From Glaciihabitans sp. (lineage in GTDB: Bacteria; Actinomycetota; Actinomycetes; Actinomycetales; Microbacteriaceae), in assembly GCA_025463785.1 (NCBI GenBank), contig JAODBD010000008.1, positions 89,345-153,344 of the forward strand: 64,000 nt of DNA, written 5' to 3'. The notes below the pieces were generated by a model that had not been told where the DNA came from, made no database searches, and saw only the letters and a program-made list of their open reading frames with translations. The stretch's first letter is position 1; each line of letters begins with the position of its first letter. The translations under genes and the position numbers were made by a program. Below, one piece after another: positions 35,216-43,958 of the stretch.

Positions 35216-36229
35216 CTAGTCGACTGTTACGTAGTCTGGGCCGCTGTAGTGGCCGGTTCGGATCTTTTGTCGCTGCAGCAACACGTCATTCAGAAGACTG
35301 GATGCGCCGAAACGGAACAGCGACGGCGTCAACCACTCCTCGCCCGCGGTCTCGGCGACAGTGACCAGGTACTTGATGGCATCTTTCGAGGTGCGGATGC
35401 CGCCGGCCGGCTTCACGCCGATACGCTCGCCAGTCAGATGGTGCCAGTCTCGTACGACCTGGAGCATCAGCAGGGTGACGGGCAGTGTCGCTGCGGGCGC
35501 AACCTTTCCGGTTGACGTCTTGATGAAGTCGCCGCCGGCCAGAATGGCGAGCCAGGATGCCCTGCGAACATTGTCGTAGGTGTTGAGCTCGCCGGTCTCG
35601 AGGATGACCTTGAGATGCGCATACGTGCCGTTCTCGCGACGGCAGGCCTCTTTGACGGCGACGATGTCGTCGAAGACCTGGCCGTATCGGCCGGAGAGGA
35701 ACGCGCCGCGGTCGATCACCATGTCGATCTCGTCTGCGCCGGCTGCCACGGCATCCGCTGTGTCGGCGAGCTTGACCCTCAGGGATGCGCGCCCGCTTGG
35801 GAAAGCCGTCGCGACGGCGGCGATGTTGATGCCGTTGCCTGTACCTCGTGAGTGCGCTGCCCCGAGCGCATCAACTGCGTACGGCACCATGTCGCCGTAA
35901 ACACAGACGGCGGCAACGCGCGGGGTCGTCATGTCGCCAGGGTCTGGCGTCATTGCTTTGGCGACGAGGGAACGCACCTTGCCGGGCGTGTCTGCACCTT
36001 CAAGAGTCGTGAGGTCAATGAGTTCGATGATCTTGTCGAGGGCCCAGGCCTTCGACGCGGTCTTGATGGAACGAGTGCCGAGGGCAGCAGCGCGCTCCTC
36101 CAAACCGACAGCGTCCACGCCGGAAAGCCCTTCCAGGTGCAGCCGAAGGCTCGTCTCGGTGAGGTCACCTCCCAGCATCTGGATGGCGCGCGCAGCCGGC
36201 GCAAGCACCACGGGATTCACGAGGGTCAT
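35216..36229 (-). CDS. deoC: Deoxyribose-phosphate aldolase
   Basis: 337 residues from ATG 36229, 5 bases after the regulator stop. The class I aldolase residues are present: Asp169 (GADEIDMVIDRG), the Schiff-base lysine Lys237 (DFIKTSTGK) and Lys273 (VKPAGGIR). It has the N-terminal extension of the E. coli-type long form. Cleaves 2-deoxyribose 5-phosphate into glyceraldehyde 3-phosphate and acetaldehyde. Operon: sorC, deoC, aldehyde dehydrogenase, truncated aldehyde dehydrogenase. Confidence 0.95.
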   Translation of the reverse strand: MTLVNPVVLAPAARAIQMLGGDLTETSLRLHLEGLSGVDAVGLEERAAALGTRSIKTASKAWALDKIIELIDLTTLEGADTPGKVRSLVAKAMTPDPGDMTTPRVAAVCVYGDMVPYAVDALGAAHSRGTGNGINIAAVATAFPSGRASLRVKLADTADAVAAGADEIDMVIDRGAFLSGRYGQVFDDIVAVKEACRRENGTYAHLKVILETGELNTYDNVRRASWLAILAGGDFIKTSTGKVAPAATLPVTLLMLQVVRDWHHLTGERIGVKPAGGIRTSKDAIKYLVTVAETAGEEWLTPSLFRFGASSLLNDVLLQRQKIRTGHYSGPDYVTVD

Positions 36230-36234
36230 CTGGT

Positions 36235-37185
36235 TTACTCCTGTACTTTCAAGTCCAACAGCGCGGCCGCGGTTGCTTCGTCCGTCACCACGACCGAACA
36301 CAATCCATTGGTGACGATCGCGCGTGCGACGTCGTGTTTTGCGTAGCCGGCAACGACGAAAATCGCCATCTTCGCTTGCCTCAACTGATCGAGACCCAAT
36401 CCCACCGTACGCTCATCGAGCCCGGGATCGACGGTGTTGCCGTTGGCGTCGATGTACCGGCCAACCACGTCACCGACAGCGCCCTTGCGCACGAGCTCGG
36501 CGACATCCGATGGGGCAAGGTACCCGCTGTCGACGAGAACAGAACTCTCGTTTGCGACGCCGGCACTAAACAGGTAGGCGCTGGCCCGCCCGGCTAGTTC
36601 GAGTACCGCCGCGACTGTGCGGTCGCTCTCGATGGCCTGTTTCGTCTCGACGCGTTCGAGGATGGCTGGGCTCGGCAGCAGGGTTGCGTGCCCCTGCGCC
36701 TTCTGCGCGATCATGGATGCCGTGGTCGCCGCCGTGCCCGCCCGGCGGTTGAGGCTGACGCCGCCGTTGATCTGCACGACAGTCACTCCCGTGGCCCATC
36801 CGGCTTCCAGCCGCTCAGCGACCTCACTGAGGGTTCGGCCCCAACTGATGCCGAGTGTGCGTGGAACGGGCCGGAGCGCCGTGAGATAGTCGGCCGCCGC
36901 CTGGCCGACTCGACTCTGGAGATCGCCTTCGCCCGCGCCGGAAGGAATGACCACGGCGTCCGCGAGCCCGAAGCGCTCGCGCAGTTGCCGTTCGACCGTG
37001 AGCCGCCTGGCTCGAGGATGCACGATTTCGATGCGCACGATGCCCTGCTCGCGTGCCTGCGCGAGCAGCCTGCCGACCTTCCACCGGGTGATCTTGAGGA
37101 GGCCGCCGATCTCGTCCTGGGTCTTGTTTTCGTCGTAGTACAGCTCGGCCACTCGCACGGCGAGAAGTTCTGGGTCGGTGATCAC
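36235..37185 (-). CDS. SorC/DeoR-type transcriptional regulator
   Basis: 316 residues from GTG 37185, preceded by AAGGAGG with a 5-base spacer (the longer start at 37233 is not needed). N-terminal HTH YDENKTQDEIGGLLKITRWKVGRLLAQA, then the SorC sugar-binding domain (TLGISWGRTLSEVAERL, VVQINGGVSLNRR, ETKQAIESDRTVAAVLEL). By position upstream of deoC it should respond to a deoxyribose or ribose phosphate and act at the palindrome at 37249-37264. Confidence 0.9.
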   Translation of the reverse strand: MITDPELLAVRVAELYYDENKTQDEIGGLLKITRWKVGRLLAQAREQGIVRIEIVHPRARRLTVERQLRERFGLADAVVIPSGAGEGDLQSRVGQAAADYLTALRPVPRTLGISWGRTLSEVAERLEAGWATGVTVVQINGGVSLNRRAGTAATTASMIAQKAQGHATLLPSPAILERVETKQAIESDRTVAAVLELAGRASAYLFSAGVANESSVLVDSGYLAPSDVAELVRKGAVGDVVGRYIDANGNTVDPGLDERTVGLGLDQLRQAKMAIFVVAGYAKHDVARAIVTNGLCSVVVTDEATAAALLDLKVQE

Positions 37186-37248
37186 GGCATCCTCCTTCTC
37201 GTTCAGGGTAATCGCGCAGATGAGCGGGAACAACTTTCGTTGCCCGCC

Positions 37249-37264
37249 TTGCTCATATGAGCAA
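37249..37264. promoter_or_regulatory. Palindromic operator TTGCTCATATGAGCAA upstream of sorC-deoC
   Basis: Perfect 16-bp palindrome, 64 bases before the regulator start. A nearly identical palindrome CTGCTCAAATGAGCAG lies at 48235-48250 upstream of ribokinase. Together they give YTGCTCAWATGAGCAR, a candidate site of the SorC regulator. Confidence 0.6.
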
Positions 37265-37285
37265 CAGCGTGCAGAGTCGTGCGCG

Positions 37286-38224
37286 TCAGCGTTTGGCGCC
37301 GGCCTTCAGCAGGTCGCAGTACGCACGGTAGAACCCCTCGGCGTCGATGTCGTCGATGACCGTGACGTTCGGCGCATTGCGCGCGGGACGGTCGTCGAAG
37401 AGGGAGTAGCCGCGGGTGAGGTCGCTGTGGTGCTCGACTGCGGCGAATCTCCTGCTGCTCGCACGAACGAGATCCGGACGTACCAGCAGCATCGCGGTGA
37501 GCGAGTCAGGATGCGTGCTGCCGACGATTCCGACCGTCCCATTGAACTCGAGGTTCGGCTTGTCGAGGATGGTGAAGAACTTCGCCAGGTCGGTTTCGAT
37601 ATCCGCGATGGCAGCAAGCATCGGCTCGCCCCAGAGCGCATGCGAGAGCGTCAGGGTCCAGGTCACGACTGTCGTGTCGAAACCTGCACGCAGGACCATG
37701 TCCGCCGCCTCGGGGTCGACGTAGAAGTTGTATTCGGCTGCGGCGGTGACGTTACCGACCGAGTTGTCACATCCGCCCATGATGCGCAGCTCGCGTACCT
37801 TTTGCGGAAAGTCCCGGTCCAGCGCGATCGCGGTGGCAATGTTGGTCAGCGGTCCAATCGCGACGATGTCGATCTCCCCCGGATTCTCGTCAACGATTCG
37901 CACCAGGGCGTCAGCCGCTCGCTCATCGCTCGGCTGCTGCCGAGGCTTCGGAAAGTCGTGGTTGCCCTTGCCGTCGCCGTGCGCTGACGCCTCGTACCAC
38001 GGGCGGGCGAGCGGGACGCGCGCGCCGAGGTGAACAGGAACCTCGCCGCTTCGGCCCGCTGCTTCGATCGTGATGAGCGCGTTCTCGACCTCCTGCTCGA
38101 AGTCGACATTGCCGGAAACGATGGTGACGGCTTCGAGCTGGGAATCGGGGTGCAGGAGGCCGACCAGCAGGGCGAAGCTGTCATCCGCCGCGGTGTCGGT
38201 ATCGATGATCATGCGTCTGGTCAT
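37286..38224 (-). CDS. Nucleoside hydrolase (first copy)
   Basis: 312 residues; ATG 38224 follows GGGGAG. The IUNH calcium-binding start IIDTDTAADDSFALL (Asp8, Asp10, Asp14, Asp15), TIVSGNV, NPGEIDIVAIGPLTNIATAI, GGNVTAAAEYNFYVDPEAADM and the late GSTHPDSL region are present. Members hydrolyse ribonucleosides to base and ribose. The C-terminal active-site segment reads HPDS instead of the usual HD, so specificity or activity may differ. Last gene of the long nucleoside operon. Confidence 0.9.
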   Translation of the reverse strand: MTRRMIIDTDTAADDSFALLVGLLHPDSQLEAVTIVSGNVDFEQEVENALITIEAAGRSGEVPVHLGARVPLARPWYEASAHGDGKGNHDFPKPRQQPSDERAADALVRIVDENPGEIDIVAIGPLTNIATAIALDRDFPQKVRELRIMGGCDNSVGNVTAAAEYNFYVDPEAADMVLRAGFDTTVVTWTLTLSHALWGEPMLAAIADIETDLAKFFTILDKPNLEFNGTVGIVGSTHPDSLTAMLLVRPDLVRASSRRFAAVEHHSDLTRGYSLFDDRPARNAPNVTVIDDIDAEGFYRAYCDLLKAGAKR

Positions 38225-38281
38225 GCGTGCTCCCCGTTCTGGAGGTTTTGGTTGTGTTGCTGGTGCTACAGGTGGACCCTG

Positions 38282-39598
38282 CTAGGGCAACGTGCCGGAC
38301 TGACCGATGACATCGAGCGGAAGGGATTTGCGCGGCTCCTGGATACGGAACGCCAGCACGACGCCGGCAACCGCGAGTACGCCCGCGATGATGAAGACGA
38401 GCGTAAAGCTCACACTGTTCGCGAGCACGCCGGCGACGAGAGGGCCGCAGATGAAGAACGGCGCCAGCAGGGTTGAGGTGGTTCCGATATACAGGCTCGT
38501 TTTCGCCGTCGGAGCAAACTCGATCGACATGTTGGTGTCGCCCACGATCGTGACCGCGTTGGAACCGCCGAGGAGAACGAAGACGCCCATATAGATAATC
38601 AGGGACCCGCCGATGAGCGCACCGACCATACCGATGGCGATGAGAACGCCGCCCGTGATGATGACCACTCGCCAGCCGAAGTTGCTGCCAACGAGCGAGA
38701 GCACGAAACCAAGGACGGCCTGCGACAGGATGAAGACGGCAGCGAGCAGCGCGGCATCAGACGGACTCAAGACATGGTGAAGCCCATCAACGACGACAAA
38801 GCCGACACCGAGCGTCGACAGCGCCAGCGCACACCGCGCTATGAGGTATCGCGCATAGGCGCGGTCGTTGGTGATGAGCGCCGGGATCTTTGCGATCGTG
38901 TCGCGAAAACGCGGTCGCGGCTCAACGAATGGATACGGAACCTCCTTCAGGCAGGCAACGAAGATGATCGAGAAGAACGACAGGCAGAAACACAGCCAGA
39001 AGCACAGCTGGTTCCCCTGCGGGAATGCATTGGCCCTGATAATTTGCTGCGCGACAAGTGCGGCAGCAAATCCCAACGCCCCGCCAAGAAACTGCACGAC
39101 GCCGTAGTACCAACCGCGACTTCGATTGAGCGCCTTCGAGACGAAGTCGCCGTACACGGGGCCCGTCAAGCCCGTCGTAATCGAATAGATTCCGAACGCG
39201 ACGAAAAACAGGACGATGACCCAGCCGCGGTCGATCGTACCGACGAGCTGAGCCGTGATCGCAATCGCCAGGATGCCGACCCGCTCGAGGCTGACGATCG
39301 CGAGCATCAGGAACTTGCGTCGCTCCCGACCGAGCGCCAGGTGTGCCCCGAACAGCTGGGGCAGATAGTGGCCGACCGCGTAAACGGCTGCGACCAGACC
39401 GACGAGGATGGCGCTCCCGCTCAGCCGCTCCATGAACGCCGGGATGATTGTCGTCTCCGACAGGAGCGAGATCGCGAACGAAAATGTCGCGCCGTCGAAG
39501 ATCAGGAACAGGACGTTCCGCAGCTCGTGCTCACCCATCTTCCGGGCGTACTCGGGCGCGATCGCAGCCAGCCTCGCGATATCTGCGCTCACGGCCAC
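38282..39598 (-). CDS. MFS permease in nucleoside operon
   Basis: 438 residues, about twelve membrane helices with the central hydrophilic loop near residues 215-235. No MFS sugar signature beyond GHYLPQLFGAHLALGRERRK. The frame starts with GTG 39598 (AGGA five bases upstream), overlapping the end of the preceding phosphorylase by ten bases. Located among nucleoside enzymes, it may import or export nucleosides, nucleobases or pentose; not identified. Confidence 0.85.
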   Translation of the reverse strand: MAVSADIARLAAIAPEYARKMGEHELRNVLFLIFDGATFSFAISLLSETTIIPAFMERLSGSAILVGLVAAVYAVGHYLPQLFGAHLALGRERRKFLMLAIVSLERVGILAIAITAQLVGTIDRGWVIVLFFVAFGIYSITTGLTGPVYGDFVSKALNRSRGWYYGVVQFLGGALGFAAALVAQQIIRANAFPQGNQLCFWLCFCLSFFSIIFVACLKEVPYPFVEPRPRFRDTIAKIPALITNDRAYARYLIARCALALSTLGVGFVVVDGLHHVLSPSDAALLAAVFILSQAVLGFVLSLVGSNFGWRVVIITGGVLIAIGMVGALIGGSLIIYMGVFVLLGGSNAVTIVGDTNMSIEFAPTAKTSLYIGTTSTLLAPFFICGPLVAGVLANSVSFTLVFIIAGVLAVAGVVLAFRIQEPRKSLPLDVIGQSGTLP

Positions 39599-40353
39599 GT
39601 GTATCCTGCGCGATCCTGGTCGATGAGTACTCGCAAAGCTTCGACCGATGCGTCGAGGTGGAGTCCGCGGTCGTGTGCACCGTCACCCTCCGACCACATG
39701 TGCATGACTCCCCCGGTACGAACGCGGTGAATCGACCCGAGTACGAAGATCGCAGCGGCCTCCATCTCAGAGCAGATTGCTCCGCCGGCGATCCACGCGT
39801 TCCAGCGGTCTTCGAGCCTGCCCGCCATGGGCATGCGCTCCGGCTCGATCTCCCCGTAGAACGAATCCTTCGACTGCGAGACACCCAGACGATAACTCGC
39901 GCCAACCCTGCGCGATGCAATCGCGAGCGCATCGACTACCTGCGGGTCAGCCACCGCGGGGAACTCGGGCGGAAGGTAGTGCGTTGTGGTGCCCTCATCC
40001 CGGATCGCCGCCGTGACGATGGCGAGCTGGCCGGACGGGGTATCCGGCTGCATTGCGCCGGAGGTGCCAACACGAATGAACGTGTCTGCCCCCAGCTTGA
40101 TGAGCTCCTCGACCGCGATGGCTGTCGACGGGCATCCGATCCCGGTCGAAACGACACTGACCTTCTCGCCGTTCAGAGTGCCAGTCCAGGTCGAGTATTC
40201 GCGATTCTCGGCGACGTGAACCGCGCCGTCGAATCGCGATGCGATTGGCTCGCACCTGCCGGGATCTCCCGGCAATAGAACGTATCGCCCGACGTCTCCC
40301 CGTCGAAGCTGGAGGTGGTATTGAACGTCCGGATCGTCTTTCTCCTCGCTCAT
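39589..40353 (-). CDS. Uridine phosphorylase-like nucleoside phosphorylase (second copy)
   Basis: 254 residues of the PNP/UDP family. Features: VLLPGDPGRCEPIA (phosphate loop), STGIGCPSTAIAVEEL, FIRVGTSGAMQPD, SDSFYGEIEPERM-type loop and SEMEAAAIFVL (catalytic Glu-Met-Glu). Closest in layout to E. coli Udp. Starts by ATGA overlap with the first copy. The C-terminus is shorter than its sister and the region after EMEAAA diverges, so substrate preference may differ. Confidence 0.88.
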   Translation of the reverse strand: MSEEKDDPDVQYHLQLRRGDVGRYVLLPGDPGRCEPIASRFDGAVHVAENREYSTWTGTLNGEKVSVVSTGIGCPSTAIAVEELIKLGADTFIRVGTSGAMQPDTPSGQLAIVTAAIRDEGTTTHYLPPEFPAVADPQVVDALAIASRRVGASYRLGVSQSKDSFYGEIEPERMPMAGRLEDRWNAWIAGGAICSEMEAAAIFVLGSIHRVRTGGVMHMWSEGDGAHDRGLHLDASVEALRVLIDQDRAGYTWP

Positions 40354-41144
40354 GCTGCCACCCCCGCGGCTTCTCGGTCGCGCGCGATGATCTCGCGCAT
40401 GCCGGCAATTGCCGCTGCCAGCAGGTCCTCAAGCGTGCCTGACGCCGCGTCCTCTTCCGTCGACACGGGCGACTGGTCGAAGTGGCCCATGATCCGCATG
40501 ATTCCCCCCGCGCGCACGTGCAACGTTGACGCGACGATGTAGAGCGCTGCCGCCTCCATTTCTGAGCAGATGGCACCGCCGGCCATCCACGCGTTCCAGC
40601 GGTCCTTCAAGCGGTTCGCGACTGGCATCCGACCCGGTTCGTGCTGGCCGTAAAAGGAGTCCTTCGACTGTGAAATTCCGACGTGCACCGTCGCGCCGGT
40701 CGAACGAGCGCCCACGGCGAGCGCGCGCGTAACGTCGAGGTCCGCGACGGCCGGGAACTCGACGGGAAGGTAGTGAAGCGTTGTGCCCTCGTCTCGGATA
40801 GCGGCATGAATCACCCCAAGATCGCCCGGCTTGATGTTGGGCTGCATCGCTCCGGATGTCCCCACTCGTACGAACGTGTCCGCTCCGACCCGTACGAGCT
40901 CCTCCATTGCGATTGCGGATGACGGGCATCCGATTCCGGTCGAGGTGACCGAGACCATCTCACCATCGAGGTACCCGGTCCACGTCTCATATTCGCGATT
41001 CTTCGCGACTAGCTTCGGCTCGTCGAAATAGCGGGCGATCGGTTCGCTGCGACCGGGGTCGCCCGGCAGGAAGACGTATCGACCGACCTCGCCAGGAGCG
41101 ACCTGTATGTGGTGCTGACGTTCTGCTGGATCAACTGCAGGCAT
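40350..41144 (-). CDS. Uridine phosphorylase-like nucleoside phosphorylase (first copy)
   Basis: 264 residues; VFLPGDPGRSEPIARYF, TSTGIGCPSSAIAMEEL, FVRVGTSGAMQPNIKPGD, VGISQSKDSFYGQHEPGR and SEMEAAALYIV. Clear uridine-phosphorylase-type features; phosphorolysis of uridine or deoxyuridine/thymidine gives (deoxy)ribose 1-phosphate. No phosphopentomutase gene is seen in the cluster. Paralogue of the next gene downstream, with which it overlaps by ATGA. Confidence 0.9.
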   Translation of the reverse strand: MPAVDPAERQHHIQVAPGEVGRYVFLPGDPGRSEPIARYFDEPKLVAKNREYETWTGYLDGEMVSVTSTGIGCPSSAIAMEELVRVGADTFVRVGTSGAMQPNIKPGDLGVIHAAIRDEGTTLHYLPVEFPAVADLDVTRALAVGARSTGATVHVGISQSKDSFYGQHEPGRMPVANRLKDRWNAWMAGGAICSEMEAAALYIVASTLHVRAGGIMRIMGHFDQSPVSTEEDAASGTLEDLLAAAIAGMREIIARDREAAGVAA

Positions 41145-41203
41145 AGCTGTGCTCTCTATCTATATCTATCGAATTCGAATCAGGGACGGTTCGAACAAAC
41201 CCG

Positions 41204-42097
41204 CTATCTCTTGAACATGTAGAAGACGGTTACCAGGATGACCGCGGCGAAAACGCTGGCAGCGACCACGAAGAGCCAGAAGACGAAAGCGTGTGGGAAG
41301 AGGATGACCGTGCTGAGGTTCCACGTACCCCTCATGATGGACATCGTCGCCAGCGTCGCGATGGCGACGACCCCGACGATCGCCACTACCCAGTCACTCG
41401 GCCGCGACTTGACCTGGCGATAGCTGGTCTTGATGCCTGCGGAGCCGAAGCCCCGTGACTCAAGCGAGATGGAGAGTTGCTGGACCCGTTCGATCGCTCC
41501 CACAAATACCGGCACAAAGCTTGGCAGAACTGCGGAGAATCCACGGCCCTTCATCCCGCGCGACTTCTGGGCGCTCATGATGATGCCGACTTCTCGCTGG
41601 AACACCGGAATGAGCTGAAGCGTCATGGCAAGCATGAAGTTGAACGTGTACGGGATCTTCAGCTTGGCGAACGTCGTGAAAAGGTCGCTCGGGTGAGTCG
41701 TCATCACGACGACGAGTGCCATGATCAGCGATGCCACGATTCGGCCAAGCAGGACAAATCCGTAGTACACACCGTTGCCGTAGAGGGCCAGCGCCCCGAT
41801 ATGGCCGACGCTCGTCCACGGCTTTTCGACTGCGGGCGCGATGATCTGCAGCGCAAGCAGCGAGGACGCGATAGGAACCAGGATGACACAGGCCTTCAGT
41901 AGCGGTCTCGTCACGCCGGAGATGACAGCGATGAGGAACGCGAACAGCGCCATCGAATAGAGGATGACGATATTGGTCGTCGAGAACGCGAGCACTATGT
42001 ATCCGACAACCCAGATCATCTTGGGCAGCGGCGTGATGCGGTGGATGAGTGAGTTGCCGGGAATCATCGCGATCGGCAGGGCCATTTGCATTGACAT
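41204..42097 (-). CDS. ECF transporter T component (EcfT)
   Basis: 297 residues with five to six membrane helices and the two coupling helices bearing the Ala-Arg-Gly-type motifs: SAQKSRGMKGRG (about 175-186) and SISLESRGFGSAG (about 205-217). This is the membrane scaffold that connects the two ATPases to the S component. Its ATG at 42097 follows the A' gene stop by 14 bases. Confidence 0.92.
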   Translation of the reverse strand: MSMQMALPIAMIPGNSLIHRITPLPKMIWVVGYIVLAFSTTNIVILYSMALFAFLIAVISGVTRPLLKACVILVPIASSLLALQIIAPAVEKPWTSVGHIGALALYGNGVYYGFVLLGRIVASLIMALVVVMTTHPSDLFTTFAKLKIPYTFNFMLAMTLQLIPVFQREVGIIMSAQKSRGMKGRGFSAVLPSFVPVFVGAIERVQQLSISLESRGFGSAGIKTSYRQVKSRPSDWVVAIVGVVAIATLATMSIMRGTWNLSTVILFPHAFVFWLFVVAASVFAAVILVTVFYMFKR

Positions 42098-42111
42098 AGT
42101 TCAGTCCTGGC

Positions 42112-43014
42112 TTACTTTGTGATTTTCGTTGAGGGAACGTGGGCCGTGAGCCTGCGTTCAAGGTCGCTTGCCAGCTCACTCGGAGTCAGTGCAACCGGGC
42201 CACCGAGAGGCACAACCGTTGCCAGCGCGATCTGCGTCGACTGGGGAGCCTGCAGATTGGTTCTGGCCATCAGCGTCTGGTCCGCGAAGACCTCGCGCGG
42301 CGAGGCATCCGCGATGATCCGGGTCTCCTTCATCACAATCACTCGCTCGACGACGTCGGCAAGCAACGGCATATCGTGCGAAACACAGACGACGGTGGTG
42401 CCTTCATCGCGGAGGCGACGCATGAGGTCATTGATGATGTGGGTGGTCTGGTGATCCTGGCCGGTTGACGGCTCGTCGAAGATCAGGATGGAGGGCTGCA
42501 TGGTGACGATCGATGCAATCCCGACCAGCTTCCGCACCGGAAAACTGACACGGTACGGATGCTCGTCAACGACATCCTGCAATCCGAAGAACTCGACCGC
42601 GTTTCGGACGCGCTCCGCAATCTCCTCGGCAGGCACACCGATGTTGCGCGGGCCGAACTCGAGCTCGGCCTGGACCGTCCGAGCGAACAGCTGGTGGTTG
42701 GGGTTCTGGAACACGTAGCCGATATGCGGTGCCATCTGTTGCACCGTCTTGGTCGCCGTATCCACGCCGTTTACGATCACCCGGCCCGCCGACGGCTTCA
42801 GCAGCCCGTTGAAGAGCTTCGTGAGTGTCGTCTTGCCGGAACCGTTCTGACCGATGATGCCGAGAATCTCACCTCGCTCGACCCGGAGGTCGACGCCATC
42901 GAGGGCCACGACGTGGCCGGAGGGGTACACGTAACTGGCTCCGGTGACTTCGATGGCAAGTGAAGTGTCGAGCTGCGCAATCGCTGGCGCCGTAGTCGTC
43001 GTCGGCTCAGGCAT
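42112..43014 (-). CDS. ECF transporter ATPase (A') with degenerate signature
   Basis: 300 residues. Walker A GIIGQNGSGKTTLTKLF, Q-loop FQNPNHQLF, Walker B SILIFDEPSTGQD, H-loop VSHDMP. The ABC signature LSGGQ is replaced by VSFPVRKLVGIAS, a known tendency in some ECF A' subunits. It pairs with the canonical ATPase encoded upstream; the start overlaps that gene's stop by eight bases. Confidence 0.9.
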   Translation of the reverse strand: MPEPTTTTAPAIAQLDTSLAIEVTGASYVYPSGHVVALDGVDLRVERGEILGIIGQNGSGKTTLTKLFNGLLKPSAGRVIVNGVDTATKTVQQMAPHIGYVFQNPNHQLFARTVQAELEFGPRNIGVPAEEIAERVRNAVEFFGLQDVVDEHPYRVSFPVRKLVGIASIVTMQPSILIFDEPSTGQDHQTTHIINDLMRRLRDEGTTVVCVSHDMPLLADVVERVIVMKETRIIADASPREVFADQTLMARTNLQAPQSTQIALATVVPLGGPVALTPSELASDLERRLTAHVPSTKITK

Positions 43015-43870
43015 GAGTTGCTCCCAGAAGTTCGTTCACCGCGGTAATCGCGGGCTCAGTTCGGATCGGCACGGGTCCCTGCCAGAGGTCCTTTTCGGCG
43101 AGCAGTGTTGCCACGCGCGCAGCCTCCGGCACGCGGAGATTGAGGGTAGCGAGCTCGGTAACCCTGGTGAAGATGTCATCCGGTGTGCCATTCATGATGA
43201 CCCGGCCCTTGTCGAGGACGATGACACGGTCGGCGTAGCGCGCCATGACCTCGACCTCGTGTTCGATGACGATCACGGTCATCCCTCGTTCGCGATTGAG
43301 CTTGGCAGCCATGTCGAAGACTTCCTGTTTGCCGATCGGGTCGAGATTCGATGTGGGTTCATCCATGATGAGGATGTTCGGCTTCATCGCGAGGACCGCC
43401 GCGATCGCGAGCCGTTGCTGCTGACCGCCGGAGAGGCCGAGTGGTGAGCGCTCCTCGTAGCCGGACAACCCGACAAGTTCGAGCGTCTCCGGGATGATTC
43501 GCTTCATGTCCTCGTAGGGAACGCCGGCATTCTCGAGCCCCAGCGCGACCTCCTCCGCCACCGACATCTGGCTCATCTGGAACTCCGGGTTGTCGAAGAC
43601 CATCCCGACGACCTTGGCCATTTCGCGAACCGGGTACTCGATCACGTTGAGGCCCGCGACCGTCACAGTTCCGGTGAGTTCACCCCCGAGCATCGTGGGG
43701 ATGACGCCATTGACGCAGAGGCCGAGGGTTGTCTTGCCCGCTCCGTTGAGTCCGAGAATGGCGACGTATTCGCCGGCCTGGATCTCGAGGGAGACCCCAC
43801 GCAAGGCGAGTTCCTCTGTTCCCGGGTAGGCGTAGCTGACGTCGTCGAATATGACGATGGGCTCTGGCAT
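43007..43870 (-). CDS. ECF transporter ATPase (A) with canonical signature
   Basis: 287 residues from ATG 43870 with AAAGGAG four bases upstream. Walker A ILGLNGAGKTTLGL, Q-loop FDNPEFQM, signature LSGGQQQRLAIA, Walker B ILIMDEPTSNLD, H-loop VIEHEVEV. One half of the cytoplasmic ATPase heterodimer that drives substrate import with EcfT and the S subunit. Confidence 0.94.
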   Translation of the reverse strand: MPEPIVIFDDVSYAYPGTEELALRGVSLEIQAGEYVAILGLNGAGKTTLGLCVNGVIPTMLGGELTGTVTVAGLNVIEYPVREMAKVVGMVFDNPEFQMSQMSVAEEVALGLENAGVPYEDMKRIIPETLELVGLSGYEERSPLGLSGGQQQRLAIAAVLAMKPNILIMDEPTSNLDPIGKQEVFDMAAKLNRERGMTVIVIEHEVEVMARYADRVIVLDKGRVIMNGTPDDIFTRVTELATLNLRVPEAARVATLLAEKDLWQGPVPIRTEPAITAVNELLGATHA

Positions 43871-43958
43871 GGTTCTCCTTTGAACCAGAGCGGTGCGACC
43901 GGATGATCGCACCGCTCCGTTGGGTCAGGTGCTGGTGTTTGTGGCTCGCGCTTGTGGG

